Of a DNA stretch of 64,000 bases, positions 1-8,028 are shown one piece after another; within the stretch, counting starts at the first letter, position 1, and each line of letters opens with the position of its first letter. The DNA comes from Microvirga arsenatis. Lineage in GTDB: Bacteria; Pseudomonadota; Alphaproteobacteria; Rhizobiales; Beijerinckiaceae. Position numbers and translations under genes: made by a program. The stretch is taken from the NCBI RefSeq assembly GCF_009910705.1, contig NZ_JAAAXJ010000007.1:180952-244951 (forward strand), in the 5' to 3' direction. A model generated the notes under the pieces. It was not told where the DNA came from. It did not search any database and was given only the letters and a program-made list of their open reading frames with translations.

Positions 1-122
1 CACTGCGCCCATCGAGAATTCCCCAGCGGCCACGGAGGCGCTCTTTGAGGCGGCGCCGTCGTCAGGCCGTCAAAGCGTAACGTTTTCGTGAGAGCGTTGT
101 TCCGTCGAAGCTTGGCTTTATT

Positions 123-1001
123 TTACGTAACGGAGCTTGGCTCGCCCGGGAAGGGAAAGCGGATCCAGGCGGGCCTCTCGAGCCGGACCGGGATGCCCCC
201 GGCCCGGATCGTCTCGCCCGCCTTCAGGGCTTCCTCCGCCCTGTCGAGGCGGATCATCAGGAGCCCGCGGCCATTGGCGCCGGTGCCCGTCTTGCCCAGA
301 ACCTTGCCGCCGGCCGTCACCTCGACGCCGAGATCGGCCGCGAAGCCGCCTTCGTAGCGGGCCGGAACGATCCGGGTGCGGGCGGTGCCCCGGTGCTGCA
401 TGCGCGAGACCACCTCCTGGCCCACATAGCAGCCCTTGTCGAAATCGACCCCCTGAAGCTGGTCCATCAGCGCCTCGTGCGGGAAGGCGTCGCCGAACAG
501 GAAGTCGCGGCCGCCCTCCGGCACGCCGAGCGCGATGCGGCGGGCATGGTAGGCCTCGGCCGGGTCCTTCGCGAACTCCCCTGCATCCTCGGCCGCTACG
601 ATGGCGCGCCAGCCGAGGGCCGGCAGGCGCGGGTCCTCGGCCACGAGGCCCGCCTCGTCGCTCGGCCGCGGCGCGTCCCAGCCGGCGACGACGGCAAGGG
701 AGTCTGACAGATCCTCGATCGCCACCTTCGCCCGCAGCCTGTAGAAGCCGAGGCGCTTGGCCAGATCCGGCGCAAAGACCTTGAGCACGTCCAGGTAATA
801 GGCGCCCCCGATCTCCTGCGGCGCCTGGAACACGAGGAAGTCGAACAGGATCTTGCCCTGGGGCGTCAGAAGGGCGCCGAGCCGCGCGGCCTCCGGCGTG
901 ATCCGGTCGAGGTCGCAGGTGATGAGGTTGTCGAGAAAAGTCTTGGCGTCGTCGCCCGAAACCCTTACCACGCCCCGGTCGGCCAGATGGACAGACGGCA
1001 T
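123..1001 (-). CDS. ygfZ: YgfZ/GcvT-domain folate-binding protein
   Basis: A 292-residue protein of the YgfZ (IbaG/COG0354) family, tetrahydrofolate-binding relatives of GcvT that help maintain iron-sulfur enzymes. The family signature K-G-C-Y-V-G-Q-E is present about two thirds of the way along (KGCYVGQEVVSRMQHRG) and holds the conserved cysteine. The N-terminus has the typical 'V..SG.DA..FLDNLIT.D' opening. The frame opens further upstream, but the ATG at 1001 begins MPSVHLADRGVV, which fits the family. The gene is divergent from the dihydroorotase gene with about 77 bases between starts. Function is assigned from family knowledge; the signature is seen directly. Confidence 0.9.
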   Translation of the reverse strand: MPSVHLADRGVVRVSGDDAKTFLDNLITCDLDRITPEAARLGALLTPQGKILFDFLVFQAPQEIGGAYYLDVLKVFAPDLAKRLGFYRLRAKVAIEDLSDSLAVVAGWDAPRPSDEAGLVAEDPRLPALGWRAIVAAEDAGEFAKDPAEAYHARRIALGVPEGGRDFLFGDAFPHEALMDQLQGVDFDKGCYVGQEVVSRMQHRGTARTRIVPARYEGGFAADLGVEVTAGGKVLGKTGTGANGRGLLMIRLDRAEEALKAGETIRAGGIPVRLERPAWIRFPFPGEPSSVT

Positions 1002-1078
1002 GTGCCCCGCTCCCGTTGCTCTTTGCGTCCAGCGTGACATATGCCCCTTCCGCAGCGGCCTCAAGGGATGAGATTGCC

Positions 1079-2413
1079 ATGCCCCAGACCTTCGACCTGA
1101 TCCTCAAAGGCGGCATCGTCGTGAACCACGACGGGCGCGTGGAGCGCGACATCGGCGTGCGAGGCGGGCGCATCGCCGCCATCGGGGACCTGTCCCGGGC
1201 CTCCGCCGGGCGGGAGATCGACTGCCGGGGCCTGCACATCCTGCCGGGCGTCATCGACACGCAGGTGCATTTCCGCGAGCCGGGTCTCGACCACAAGGAG
1301 GATCTCGAATCGGGCTCCCGCGCCGCCGTCATGGGCGGCGTCACGACCGTGTTCGAGATGCCCAACACCGACCCGCAGACCACCAGCGCGGAAGCGCTCG
1401 CCGACAAGGTGCGGCGCGGCCGTCACCGCATGCATTGCGACTTCGCCTTCTGGGTCGGGGGCACGCACGAGAACGCCGCCGACGTGGCGGAGCTGGAGCG
1501 CCTGCCGGGCGCGGCCGGCATCAAGGTGTTCATGGGCTCGTCCACGGGGTCGCTGCTGGTCGAGGACGACGAGGGCATCGCCAACATCCTGCGGCGCACC
1601 CGCCGCCGCGCCGCCTTCCACTCGGAGGACGAGGCGATGCTGCGCGAGCGCAAAGGCCTTCGCGTCGAGGGCGATCCGCGCTCGCATCCGGTGTGGCGAT
1701 CGGCCGAGGTGGCGCTCGCCTGTACGCAGCGCCTCGTGCGCATCGCCCGGCAAACCGGCGCGCGCATCCACGTGCTCCACATCACCACCGCCGAGGAGAT
1801 GGCGCTCCTCAAGGACCACAAGGATCTCGTCTCGGTGGAGGTCACCCCGCATCACCTGACGCTGGCGGGTCCGGAGGATTACGAGCGGCTCGGCACCTAC
1901 ATCCAGATGAACCCGCCCGTGCGCGACGAGCTTCATCGCGCCGCCCTGTGGCAGGGGCTCGACGAGGGGATCGCCGACATCCTTGGCTCGGACCATGCGC
2001 CCCATACGCGCGAGGAGAAGGACAGGGGCTATCCCAACACGCCCTCCGGCATGACCGGCGTGCAGACCCTCGTGCCGATCATGCTCGACCACGTGAACGC
2101 GAGCCGTCTCACGCTCGAACGCTTCGTCGACATGACGAGCGCCGGCCCCAAGCGCCTCTTCGGCATCGCGAACAAGGGCCGCATCGCCGTGGGCTACGAC
2201 GCGGATTTCACCGTGGTCGATCTCAAGCGCATGGAGACGATCACGAATGACTGGATCGCCTCGAAGTCGCAGTGGACGCCCTATGACGGCAAGAAGGTCA
2301 CCGGCTGGCCTGTCGGCACGATCGTGCGCGGGAACGTGGTGATGTGGGACGGTTCGCTCGAGACGCCGTCGCAGGGCGAGGTGGTGCGGTTCGAGGAGAC
2401 GGTGAAACCGTAG
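1079..2413 (+). CDS. pyrC: Dihydroorotase (PyrC-like, amidohydrolase superfamily)
   Basis: A 444-residue amidohydrolase that should interconvert N-carbamoyl-aspartate and dihydroorotate in pyrimidine synthesis. Visible motifs are the N-terminal metal site region 'PGVIDTQVHFREPG', the candidate carboxylated lysine in GIKVFMGSS, a histidine in AFHSED, another in HVLHITT, and the catalytic aspartate in GSDHAPHT. The first histidine of the usual H-x-H pair is glutamine here, as in a recognised dihydroorotase subgroup. The ATG at 1079 is chosen because the DLILKGG opening follows directly; an upstream extension to 1016 looks non-coding. An atypical subgroup member could act on another cyclic amide. 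Confidence 0.85.
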   Translation: MPQTFDLILKGGIVVNHDGRVERDIGVRGGRIAAIGDLSRASAGREIDCRGLHILPGVIDTQVHFREPGLDHKEDLESGSRAAVMGGVTTVFEMPNTDPQTTSAEALADKVRRGRHRMHCDFAFWVGGTHENAADVAELERLPGAAGIKVFMGSSTGSLLVEDDEGIANILRRTRRRAAFHSEDEAMLRERKGLRVEGDPRSHPVWRSAEVALACTQRLVRIARQTGARIHVLHITTAEEMALLKDHKDLVSVEVTPHHLTLAGPEDYERLGTYIQMNPPVRDELHRAALWQGLDEGIADILGSDHAPHTREEKDRGYPNTPSGMTGVQTLVPIMLDHVNASRLTLERFVDMTSAGPKRLFGIANKGRIAVGYDADFTVVDLKRMETITNDWIASKSQWTPYDGKKVTGWPVGTIVRGNVVMWDGSLETPSQGEVVRFEETVKP

Positions 2414-2449
2414 ATGCTGACTTCAGCTTAAGCGCAGAGAGGCAACATT

Positions 2450-3055
2450 TTGACCAAGGCCATCATGGTGGACGTTGATGGTGTTCTCGTCCATGGGAGA
2501 CTGGAGGACGGGCGGCATTGGTCGACATCTCTTGAGGCAGATCTCGGAGTATCTGCTGAAGCTCTTCGCCGGGAATTCTTCGACTCGCATTGGAATGAGA
2601 TCATAACTGGCCGCGCCATGTTGAGAGATCACTTGCAAGCCGTTCTGCAAAAGATCGCCCCTCATCTCACTGCGGATCAGTTGATCAGCTACTGGTTCGC
2701 AACAGATGCATGCTTGGACGAAAAATTACTGCGTGATCTCATACAGCTCCGTTCCTCTGGGTTTCAGCTCCATCTTGCCACTAACCAGGAACACCTAAGG
2801 GCCAGATATCTTTGGGATGAACTCGGTTTAGCCGCTCATTTTGATAGCATTCAATATTCGGCTCAAATTGGTGCCAAAAAACCTGAGTTGGAGTTTTTCC
2901 GCACTGCGGCATCGCGAACTGGTCTTTCGCCAGACGAGATCCTTCTGATCGATGATAGTGTTGAGAATGTTCAAGGGGCTAAGATTGCTGGCTGGAAAGC
3001 AGTCCTATGGAGAGCTGAAAAGCCGTTATTCGAAATCCTCAAAGATATTGTTTGA
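2450..3055 (+). CDS. HAD-family hydrolase
   Basis: A 201-residue haloacid dehalogenase-type hydrolase, probably a small-molecule phosphatase. All four motifs can be read: I, DVDGVL near residue 9 with the nucleophilic Asp; II, ATNQ; III, the Lys in AKKPELEFF; IV, LIDDS. The best start is a TTG at 2450 preceded by GAGAGG; an ATG at 2465 is the alternative. Codon use is clearly richer in A+T than in the neighbours on both sides, which suggests recent acquisition. It follows the dihydroorotase gene by 36 bases and converges on the next gene with 5 bases between stops. The substrate cannot be told from sequence. Confidence 0.85.
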   Translation: MTKAIMVDVDGVLVHGRLEDGRHWSTSLEADLGVSAEALRREFFDSHWNEIITGRAMLRDHLQAVLQKIAPHLTADQLISYWFATDACLDEKLLRDLIQLRSSGFQLHLATNQEHLRARYLWDELGLAAHFDSIQYSAQIGAKKPELEFFRTAASRTGLSPDEILLIDDSVENVQGAKIAGWKAVLWRAEKPLFEILKDIV

Positions 3056-3060
3056 AGAGG

Positions 3061-3456
3061 CTACTTCACCCAAGCCATATTCTGCAGAACAACCCGGTAG
3101 CCGTCCGGGTCCTCGAAGGTGACGCCTTGCCGATCCCAGTAGGGGTTGAAGGAGGAAACGGGCGAATAGCCGTTGGCGCGCATGCGCTGCACGGCTGCTT
3201 CCCATTCCGAACGGTCGGGCAGGTAGAAAACCAGCAGGTTGTCCTGCGTCGGAGCGCGGCCGGCGCGATGGTCTCTGTGCTGCGTGAACTCCAGATGCCA
3301 GGGAGCGTGCGGGTGACCCAGCATCCTGCCGTCGAAGCCGTCGTGATCGTCGAAGGCAGCAATGATCTCGAAGCCGAGCCCGTCATGGTAAAAGCGGACG
3401 ACCTCGTGCAGTCGGTCCGTGGGCCGCGCGATTCGCAGGACGGCGTCCTTTCTCAT
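3061..3456 (-). CDS. VOC-family protein (glyoxalase/bleomycin-resistance fold)
   Basis: A 131-residue protein of the vicinal oxygen chelate superfamily. It has the two-module beta-alpha-beta-beta-beta layout: 'LRIARPTDRLHEVVRFYHDGLGF' opens module 1, and the C-terminal 'GVTFEDPDGYRVVLQN' is the classic glyoxalase strand with its conserved E-D-P-D-G. Candidate metal ligands are the His in WHLEF and the Glu in TFED. It lies 14 bases downstream of the next small gene on the same strand, so the two are probably co-transcribed. It could be a lyase, dioxygenase or resistance protein; the sequence does not distinguish these. Confidence 0.85.
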   Translation of the reverse strand: MRKDAVLRIARPTDRLHEVVRFYHDGLGFEIIAAFDDHDGFDGRMLGHPHAPWHLEFTQHRDHRAGRAPTQDNLLVFYLPDRSEWEAAVQRMRANGYSPVSSFNPYWDRQGVTFEDPDGYRVVLQNMAWVK

Positions 3457-3470
3457 AGGGCGGCGTCAGC

Positions 3471-3734
3471 TCAATGCTTCAGCGACATCGCCATGGAGAA
3501 CGCCCCCGTGCGGATCTTGTCCGGCAGGGTGGCGGCGTATTCCGCGACGGCCTCCTCGCCATAGGTGGCGACGAGTTCGGTGAAGGCGGCGAAGAGGGCG
3601 GCCTGCGCCATGCAATCCGCGTCGAGCCCGTCGAGCTCGGCCTCGGCGAAGGCCTCGGTCACATAGCTCAGGGCCGCCTGCTTGAGGGCGCTGAGGTCGG
3701 GCAGCTCGGTGAGAGGCACGTCGTTGTCGTTCAT
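3471..3734 (-). CDS. Small conserved hypothetical protein
   Basis: An 87-residue acidic, alanine-rich, predicted all-helical soluble protein with no signal peptide or membrane segment. It begins MNDNDVPLTELPDLSALKQ and ends SMAMSLKH. The codon pattern is strongly GC-rich at third positions, like the neighbours, and the spacing to the VOC gene (14 bases) indicates an operon. I do not recognise the family. The overlapping frames on both strands lack such a coherent amphipathic pattern. Confidence 0.6.
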   Translation of the reverse strand: MNDNDVPLTELPDLSALKQAALSYVTEAFAEAELDGLDADCMAQAALFAAFTELVATYGEEAVAEYAATLPDKIRTGAFSMAMSLKH

Positions 3735-3909
3735 GATCCAGGCCCCTTTGAGGGGCGGCGCGCGAGTTCGGTTGAATCATTCTTAGACATCGCGCCGACC
3801 CGCCGCCAGCATCACCTTGCAAGGAGGTTAACGCGAGAGGGGGGAGGCCGAAAAATGTGGATAAGAGGCGCCGATGCAACACCTCCAGACGGAGGGGCAT
3901 GCCTCCCGA

Positions 3910-4527
3910 TCAGCCGCCGTAGCGTCCGGTGATGTTGCGGGCGAGCTGCTCGCCTTCCGCGAGGAAGCGGACGGAGGCCTCCTGCGCCGAGGGCGTGCAG
4001 GCCCGGTAGGTGAGGGCATAGGCCTGGTAGCCCTTGTTGTAGGCGCCGGCGAGCCGCTCCCGGCGGCCGGGCGTGGTGCCCTCCGCCTCGAGCAGGACCT
4101 GCATGCGCCGGCTCCATTCGGAGCCGTCGGGGGCGCTGCAGAGGGGGCGCAGCATGGCGAGCGATCCCATGATCTCGGCAAGCCGCAGCAGCTCCTTCTC
4201 GTAGGGAGCGGGCGGCGGCTCGACCACGGGAGCGGGCTCCGCCTGCTGCTGCGGCGCCTGGGGCGCGGCCGGGCGCTGCTGCGATTGCGGCGGCTGGGTC
4301 CGCCGCTGCGGCTGGGTCTGGGGTGCGGGCTGCGGCGGGCGGTACTGAGGCTGGGGGAGCGGCTGCGGCAGCGGGCGGTACTGCGGCGGCGGACGGTATT
4401 GCGGCGAAACCCCCGGCTGCTGGCCCGGCGGAGGGCCGAACAGGCGCTCGAAGAAGCCCTGGGCCGCGGCCGGCTGGGGGGAGGCCAGGGCCAGAACCGG
4501 GACGAGGAGAAGGCCCGCCCGTCTCAT
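3910..4527 (-). CDS. TIGR02301-like secreted protein, proline/glutamine-rich
   Basis: A 205-residue exported protein. A signal peptide (MRRAGLLLVPVLALASPQPAAAQ, cut after AAAQ or AAA) is followed by a long low-complexity P/Q/R-rich stretch of about 75 residues with repeated Q-Y-R-P-P units, then a folded C-terminal helical domain (ELLRLAEIMGSLAMLRPLC...W...M) with two cysteines (C in RPLCSAP and YRACTPS). This layout matches the alphaproteobacterial TIGR02301 family of unknown function. The start ATG at 4527 overlaps the stop of the upstream NUDIX gene (ATGA), so translation is probably coupled. Confidence 0.75.
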   Translation of the reverse strand: MRRAGLLLVPVLALASPQPAAAQGFFERLFGPPPGQQPGVSPQYRPPPQYRPLPQPLPQPQYRPPQPAPQTQPQRRTQPPQSQQRPAAPQAPQQQAEPAPVVEPPPAPYEKELLRLAEIMGSLAMLRPLCSAPDGSEWSRRMQVLLEAEGTTPGRRERLAGAYNKGYQAYALTYRACTPSAQEASVRFLAEGEQLARNITGRYGG

Positions 4528-4973
4528 GCGGCCGGATCCCGCCGGGCGATCCCGAAGGCCTGCTCCAGGATGCTGTCGAGCCCTGCCGTCATGGGCAGAT
4601 CGGCGATGTCCCGTTCCGTGACCCAACGGATTTCCTTTGCTTCCGGACCTGTCTGGGGTTCGCCCGAAACCCAGCGGGCGGCATGGGCGGCGATGACGAC
4701 GTGATGCTTTATATGGCCTTTCTCGTCCCTTTCAATGAATTCGACGGGGGCGATCAGGCCGATGATCTCGGCCTCGACCCCCACCTCCTCGCGCAGCTCC
4801 CGCAGGGCCGCCTCGCTTAGGCTCTCGCCCACCTCCACCATGCCGCCCGGCAGCGAGAACAGCCCCTCGCTCGGCGGCTTGCCCCTCGCCGCAAGCAGGA
4901 TGCGCCCGTCGCGGATCACGGCAACCGAGGCGGCGAGGACGGGGCGGTCGGGATAGAATCGGTTGCGGCTCAT
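4524..4973 (-). CDS. NUDIX hydrolase
   Basis: A 149-residue NUDIX pyrophosphohydrolase. The NUDIX box is complete (G-G-M-V-E-V-G-E-S ... A-L-R-E-L-R-E-E-V-G-V), with the REExGV metal-binding helix intact; the N-terminal strand reads ASVAVIRDGRILLAARG. The family hydrolyses nucleoside diphosphates linked to a variable group X, often as house-cleaning enzymes. It sits in the middle of a three-gene minus-strand string with 4-base ATGA overlaps on both sides, so it is surely co-translated with the citrate synthase-like gene upstream and the secreted protein downstream. The substrate is unknown. Confidence 0.9.
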   Translation of the reverse strand: MSRNRFYPDRPVLAASVAVIRDGRILLAARGKPPSEGLFSLPGGMVEVGESLSEAALRELREEVGVEAEIIGLIAPVEFIERDEKGHIKHHVVIAAHAARWVSGEPQTGPEAKEIRWVTERDIADLPMTAGLDSILEQAFGIARRDPAA

Positions 4974-6100
4974 GAGGAGGCTGGGTCGGAGGAAGGGGCG
5001 GCCGCAACGTAGCGCGCCCGCGGCCGGATGAGGGCCGCCTGGCTGCGCTGCTCGATGGCATGGGCGAGCCACCCGGCCGTGCGTCCGATGGCGAAGAGCG
5101 TATAGGCAGCGCCCACCGGCAGTCCATAGGCCCGCTCCATCATCACGAGCGCCGCGTCGAGGCTGGGCCTGTCGCCGGAGGCGGCGGCCACGGCCTGCAG
5201 GGTGGTGCTGTCCGAGGCGAGGAGGGGCACCCCCTCCAGGAGCGCTCCGGCCCGCGGGTCTCCCGCCGGATAGAGGCGGTGCCGGAAGCCCGGGCGGGGC
5301 AGGGATCCGGGAGCCTCCAGGAAGGCCCTGACCCGCTCGGTCATCCCCCCGTGATAGGGGCCGCTCAGGGCGGCGAGGCCGGCGATCACCGCATGGCGCA
5401 GGGAGGCGCCGGTGGAGGCCGTGACCCTCACCGCGAAGGCCGAGGAGCTGAGCTCATGATCCGCGCAGAGCACGAGCGCCCGGCGGATCGCCTCGGCGGC
5501 CGCATCGGGAGCGCCCCAGGCGCGGGCCAGGTGCCGGTGGAGGGGCTCGGTGCCCGGATCGGCGCCGCTGGCGGCGGCTGCCGCGAGACGCAGGATCGCG
5601 GCCACCTCCGTCGCCCGGGCCTCCCGGGGTGCCGGCTCCGACAGGAGGCGGATGGCCTGGGCGGTGAAGGCGTGAGGGCCGAAGGCGGGGCCGGGGAGGG
5701 GCTCGGGGATCCGGGAGGGGCGGCGGAAAGCCTCCCCGTCGAGGGCGCCGATCAGCAGGCAGGCAGCCTCCTCGAGGGTCGCCCGCTGGGCCAGGGCGAG
5801 GGCGTCATGGCCGCGGTAGAGCAGCCGCCCGTCGAGGATCTGGGTGATGCTCGTCTCCAGCACCGGCAGGCCCCAGTCGAGGGCGGTGGCGGCCGCCGCC
5901 GCCGGGCGGCGGAAGCGCGCCTTGCGCTCGACGAGGGTCTCCACGTCCTCGAGGGCATAGAGCCGCTGGCGCGGATCGTGCGGCGAGGAGAAGGAGCGGA
6001 TCAGCCCCCGGCTCACATAGGCATAGAGGCTGGCGCGGCTGATGCCGAGCCGGGACGATGCTTCTTCGGCCGAGGCGAGATCGAGGGATGCGGCACTCAT
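4970..6100 (-). CDS. Citrate synthase-like protein with N-terminal HTH domain
   Basis: A 376-residue protein with two parts. Residues about 1-65 are a MerR/excisionase-like helix-turn-helix (SAEEASSRLGISRASLYAYVSRG ... ALEDVETLVERK). The rest is a citrate synthase fold with recognisable active-site regions: GPYHGGM (His), GFRHRLY (His) and a candidate Asp in PSLDAALVMM. Sequence identity to ordinary citrate synthase is low. It is divergent from a second citrate synthase-like gene, sharing a 75-base spacer. The start at 6100 is the ATG directly after two ATCAACAT repeats. It may be an enzyme that also binds DNA, or a regulator derived from an enzyme; related HTH-citrate synthases occur in Methylobacteriaceae. 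Confidence 0.82.
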   Translation of the reverse strand: MSAASLDLASAEEASSRLGISRASLYAYVSRGLIRSFSSPHDPRQRLYALEDVETLVERKARFRRPAAAAATALDWGLPVLETSITQILDGRLLYRGHDALALAQRATLEEAACLLIGALDGEAFRRPSRIPEPLPGPAFGPHAFTAQAIRLLSEPAPREARATEVAAILRLAAAAASGADPGTEPLHRHLARAWGAPDAAAEAIRRALVLCADHELSSSAFAVRVTASTGASLRHAVIAGLAALSGPYHGGMTERVRAFLEAPGSLPRPGFRHRLYPAGDPRAGALLEGVPLLASDSTTLQAVAAASGDRPSLDAALVMMERAYGLPVGAAYTLFAIGRTAGWLAHAIEQRSQAALIRPRARYVAAAPSSDPASS

Positions 6101-6175
6101 ATGTTGATATGTTGATTCAAGATTGACGCTTCTGCAAGGCCGGCGCGAAGCTCTCCTCGACGAAGGAGAGATCCC
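6101..6175. promoter_or_regulatory. Divergent promoter region with tandem 8-mer repeats
   Basis: The 75-base spacer between the two citrate synthase-like genes. On the plus strand it begins with the tandem octamer ATGTTGAT-ATGTTGAT (about 6101-6116), a local A+T-rich patch in GC-rich DNA, followed by TTGACG. Direct repeats so close to both starts are a plausible operator for the HTH domain encoded by the minus-strand gene. The repeats are seen; binding is inferred. Confidence 0.45.
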
Positions 6176-7243
6176 ATGACCATCGGACTTGACGACGTGG
6201 TGGCTGCCGAGACCGGCTTGAGCCATGTGGACGGGGAAGCAGGCCGCCTGATCATTGCCGGGCACGACCTGGAGGAGCTTGCCGGCCGTCTGGCCTATGA
6301 GGATGCGGTCGCCCTGCTCTGGCGGGGGCTCGTGCCGGAAGCCTCCGACCCGGCCGGGCTGCTCGGGCAGGCCCGGGCGAGGGCCTACGCGCATCTCGCG
6401 CCGCTCGGCCCCCGGCTTGCCGGCCTCACGCCCGTGGAGGGGATGCGCCTGCTGCTCGCGAGCCTGCTCGATGCGGAGGAGGACCACCCCTCCCTCGTGG
6501 TCGGCGCGGCGGGTGTCGCCGCCGCCATGGCCGTGCGGGGCGCGCAGGGCCTCGCGCCGGTCGCGCCCGATGAATCCTCGAGCCACGCGGCCGACATCCT
6601 GCGCATGATGCGCGACGCACCCGTCGCGGCGGAGGAGGCCCGGGCCCTCGACACCTATCTCGTGACGGTGATCGACCACGGTCTCAACGCCTCCACCTTC
6701 ACCGCGCGGGTGGTCGCCTCGACCCAGGCTGGCATCCTGTCCTCCGTGGTGGCTGGGCTCTGCGCCCTGAAGGGGCCGCTGCACGGCGGGGCGCCGGGAC
6801 CGGTGCTCGACATGCTGGATGCCATCGGCACCCTCGCGAACGCGGAGCCCTGGCTCGACGATGCCATGGCCCGGGGCGAGCGCCTCATGGGCTTCGGCCA
6901 CCGCATCTACAAGGTGCGCGACCCGCGGGCGGATGTGCTGAAGGCGGCGGTCGGACGGCTGAAGGGAAAGAGCAACCGCATCGCCTTCGCGGAGGCGGTC
7001 GAGGCCACGGCCCTCAAGGTGCTGGGGCGCCGCAAGCCGGGGCGCCGGCTCGACACCAATGTGGAGTTCTACACGGCGATCCTGCTCGACGCGCTGGGCG
7101 TCCCGCGCGAGGGCTTCACCCCGCTCTTCGCGGCCGGCCGCACGGCGGGCTGGGTGGCCCATGCCATCGAGCAGACCCGCACCGGCCGCATCATCCGGCC
7201 GCAATCGCGCTATGTGGGCGCCTGGCCCGCCGAGGCGGCGTGA
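6176..7243 (+). CDS. Citrate synthase/methylcitrate synthase-like protein
   Basis: A 355-residue citrate synthase family enzyme that would condense acetyl- or propionyl-CoA with oxaloacetate. Active-site regions are clear: GPLHGGAPG with the first catalytic His, GFGHRIYKVRDPRA with the second His, and TNVEFYTAILL where ordinary citrate synthases have N-V-D-F-Y. Glu therefore replaces the catalytic Asp. The C-terminal arginine region (GRTAGWVAHAIEQ ... PQSRYVG) is intact. It is shorter than hexameric GltA and resembles dimeric citrate/methylcitrate synthases. The start is the ATG after GAAGGAGAG, a good ribosome binding site. It may form a functional pair with its divergent neighbour. Confidence 0.87.
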   Translation: MTIGLDDVVAAETGLSHVDGEAGRLIIAGHDLEELAGRLAYEDAVALLWRGLVPEASDPAGLLGQARARAYAHLAPLGPRLAGLTPVEGMRLLLASLLDAEEDHPSLVVGAAGVAAAMAVRGAQGLAPVAPDESSSHAADILRMMRDAPVAAEEARALDTYLVTVIDHGLNASTFTARVVASTQAGILSSVVAGLCALKGPLHGGAPGPVLDMLDAIGTLANAEPWLDDAMARGERLMGFGHRIYKVRDPRADVLKAAVGRLKGKSNRIAFAEAVEATALKVLGRRKPGRRLDTNVEFYTAILLDALGVPREGFTPLFAAGRTAGWVAHAIEQTRTGRIIRPQSRYVGAWPAEAA

Positions 7244-7428
7244 GACCCGCGCCCTATTGCTTCGCGAAAGAGTCGAGGCGCCCCGTCACGGGAGCCTAGG
7301 CAGTTCAGTCCCTGTGGAGACAGTGGATAGCGGGAGCAACCCGCAATTTCGCCTTTGGGAAGGAAAACCTGTCACAGGTCAGGAGGTTTGATTTCACGCA
7401 GGGGCGTGATGGCAAGGGGAGGCTGGCG

Positions 7429-7659
7429 ATGGGACGCCGCTACTTCTACCACATGACGGACGGGATGAACCTTATCGTGGACCGGAAAGGGCGCCGGGCC
7501 AGAGCCAGGCGCGAACTCGAGCCCGAGGCCTTGAGCCGGGCCCAGCAGCTGATGCAGAAAGCCCCGCCCCAGGTCGACTGGTCGGGCTGGCAGGTCAGCA
7601 TTCATGACCAGGACGGCTATGCCGTCGCTCACCTGCCGTTCCCGGCAAACCACGCCTGA
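7429..7659 (+). CDS. Small DUF6894-like protein
   Basis: A 76-residue basic cytosolic protein. The opening MGRRYFYHMTDGMNLIVDRKG resembles the short DUF6894 proteins common in Rhizobiales (pattern M-P-R-Y-F-F-H-x-x-D-G ... D-x-x-G). The rest is charged and helical, ending VSIHDQDGYAVAHLPF. An excellent Shine-Dalgarno (GGGGAGG, six bases before the ATG) supports this start. It stands alone after a 185-base gap. The role of the family is unknown. Confidence 0.7.
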   Translation: MGRRYFYHMTDGMNLIVDRKGRRARARRELEPEALSRAQQLMQKAPPQVDWSGWQVSIHDQDGYAVAHLPFPANHA

Positions 7660-7721
7660 TCAGGGCAGGTGCTCCCCGGTCGCCCGGATCTCCTCGGCCG
7701 CCTTCCGTCCTCGGATGCCGA

Positions 7722-7904
7722 TCAGGTCCGGTCGATGGTCTTCCCGTCCTCGTCTTTGCGGCCGTTGAAGAAGGCGTCCCGCTCGGCCTTGGACATCTTC
7801 AGGAGGGTCCAAGTTTCGGGCTCGATCCGCCATTCCTCGGACCAGGTGCTGACGGGCTGGCCGATGAACTCGGAGACGGCGGTGGTGCTGCGGGAGGAGT
7901 CCAT
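7722..7904 (-). CDS. Small conserved hypothetical protein
   Basis: A 60-residue protein if started at the ATG at 7904 (MDSSRSTTAVSEF). The frame is open to 8012, but that ATG overlaps the upstream region of the divergent cupin gene and has no ribosome binding site. The product is hydrophilic, with a Trp-rich centre (STWSEEWRIEPETWTLL) and a charged C-terminus (KAERDAFFNGRKDEDGK). No membrane segment or known motif is visible. The coherent protein-like composition supports coding, but no function can be offered. Confidence 0.5.
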   Translation of the reverse strand: MDSSRSTTAVSEFIGQPVSTWSEEWRIEPETWTLLKMSKAERDAFFNGRKDEDGKTIDRT

Positions 7905-8028
7905 GGGCAGGGTATAGCGGGGACGGGCCAAGAGACCCCTATCCCGGAAGATTGCTTGTTCCGCTTCATGAACTGCAAGATACTGTGCTCCGTGGCTCAT
8001 CCAATGAGCCATGACGGAGGGATCTGAA

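Noticed and set aside
1..122. Possible partial gene at the left edge
   Set aside because: The short plus-strand frame from 88 is antisense to the YgfZ gene; the first 122 bases show no frame or motif that can be supported.
4970..7204. Open frame joining the HTH-citrate synthase with upstream sequence to 744 codons
   Set aside because: The part before 6100 is out-of-phase antisense to the plus-strand citrate synthase; the ATG at 6100 begins the HTH domain.
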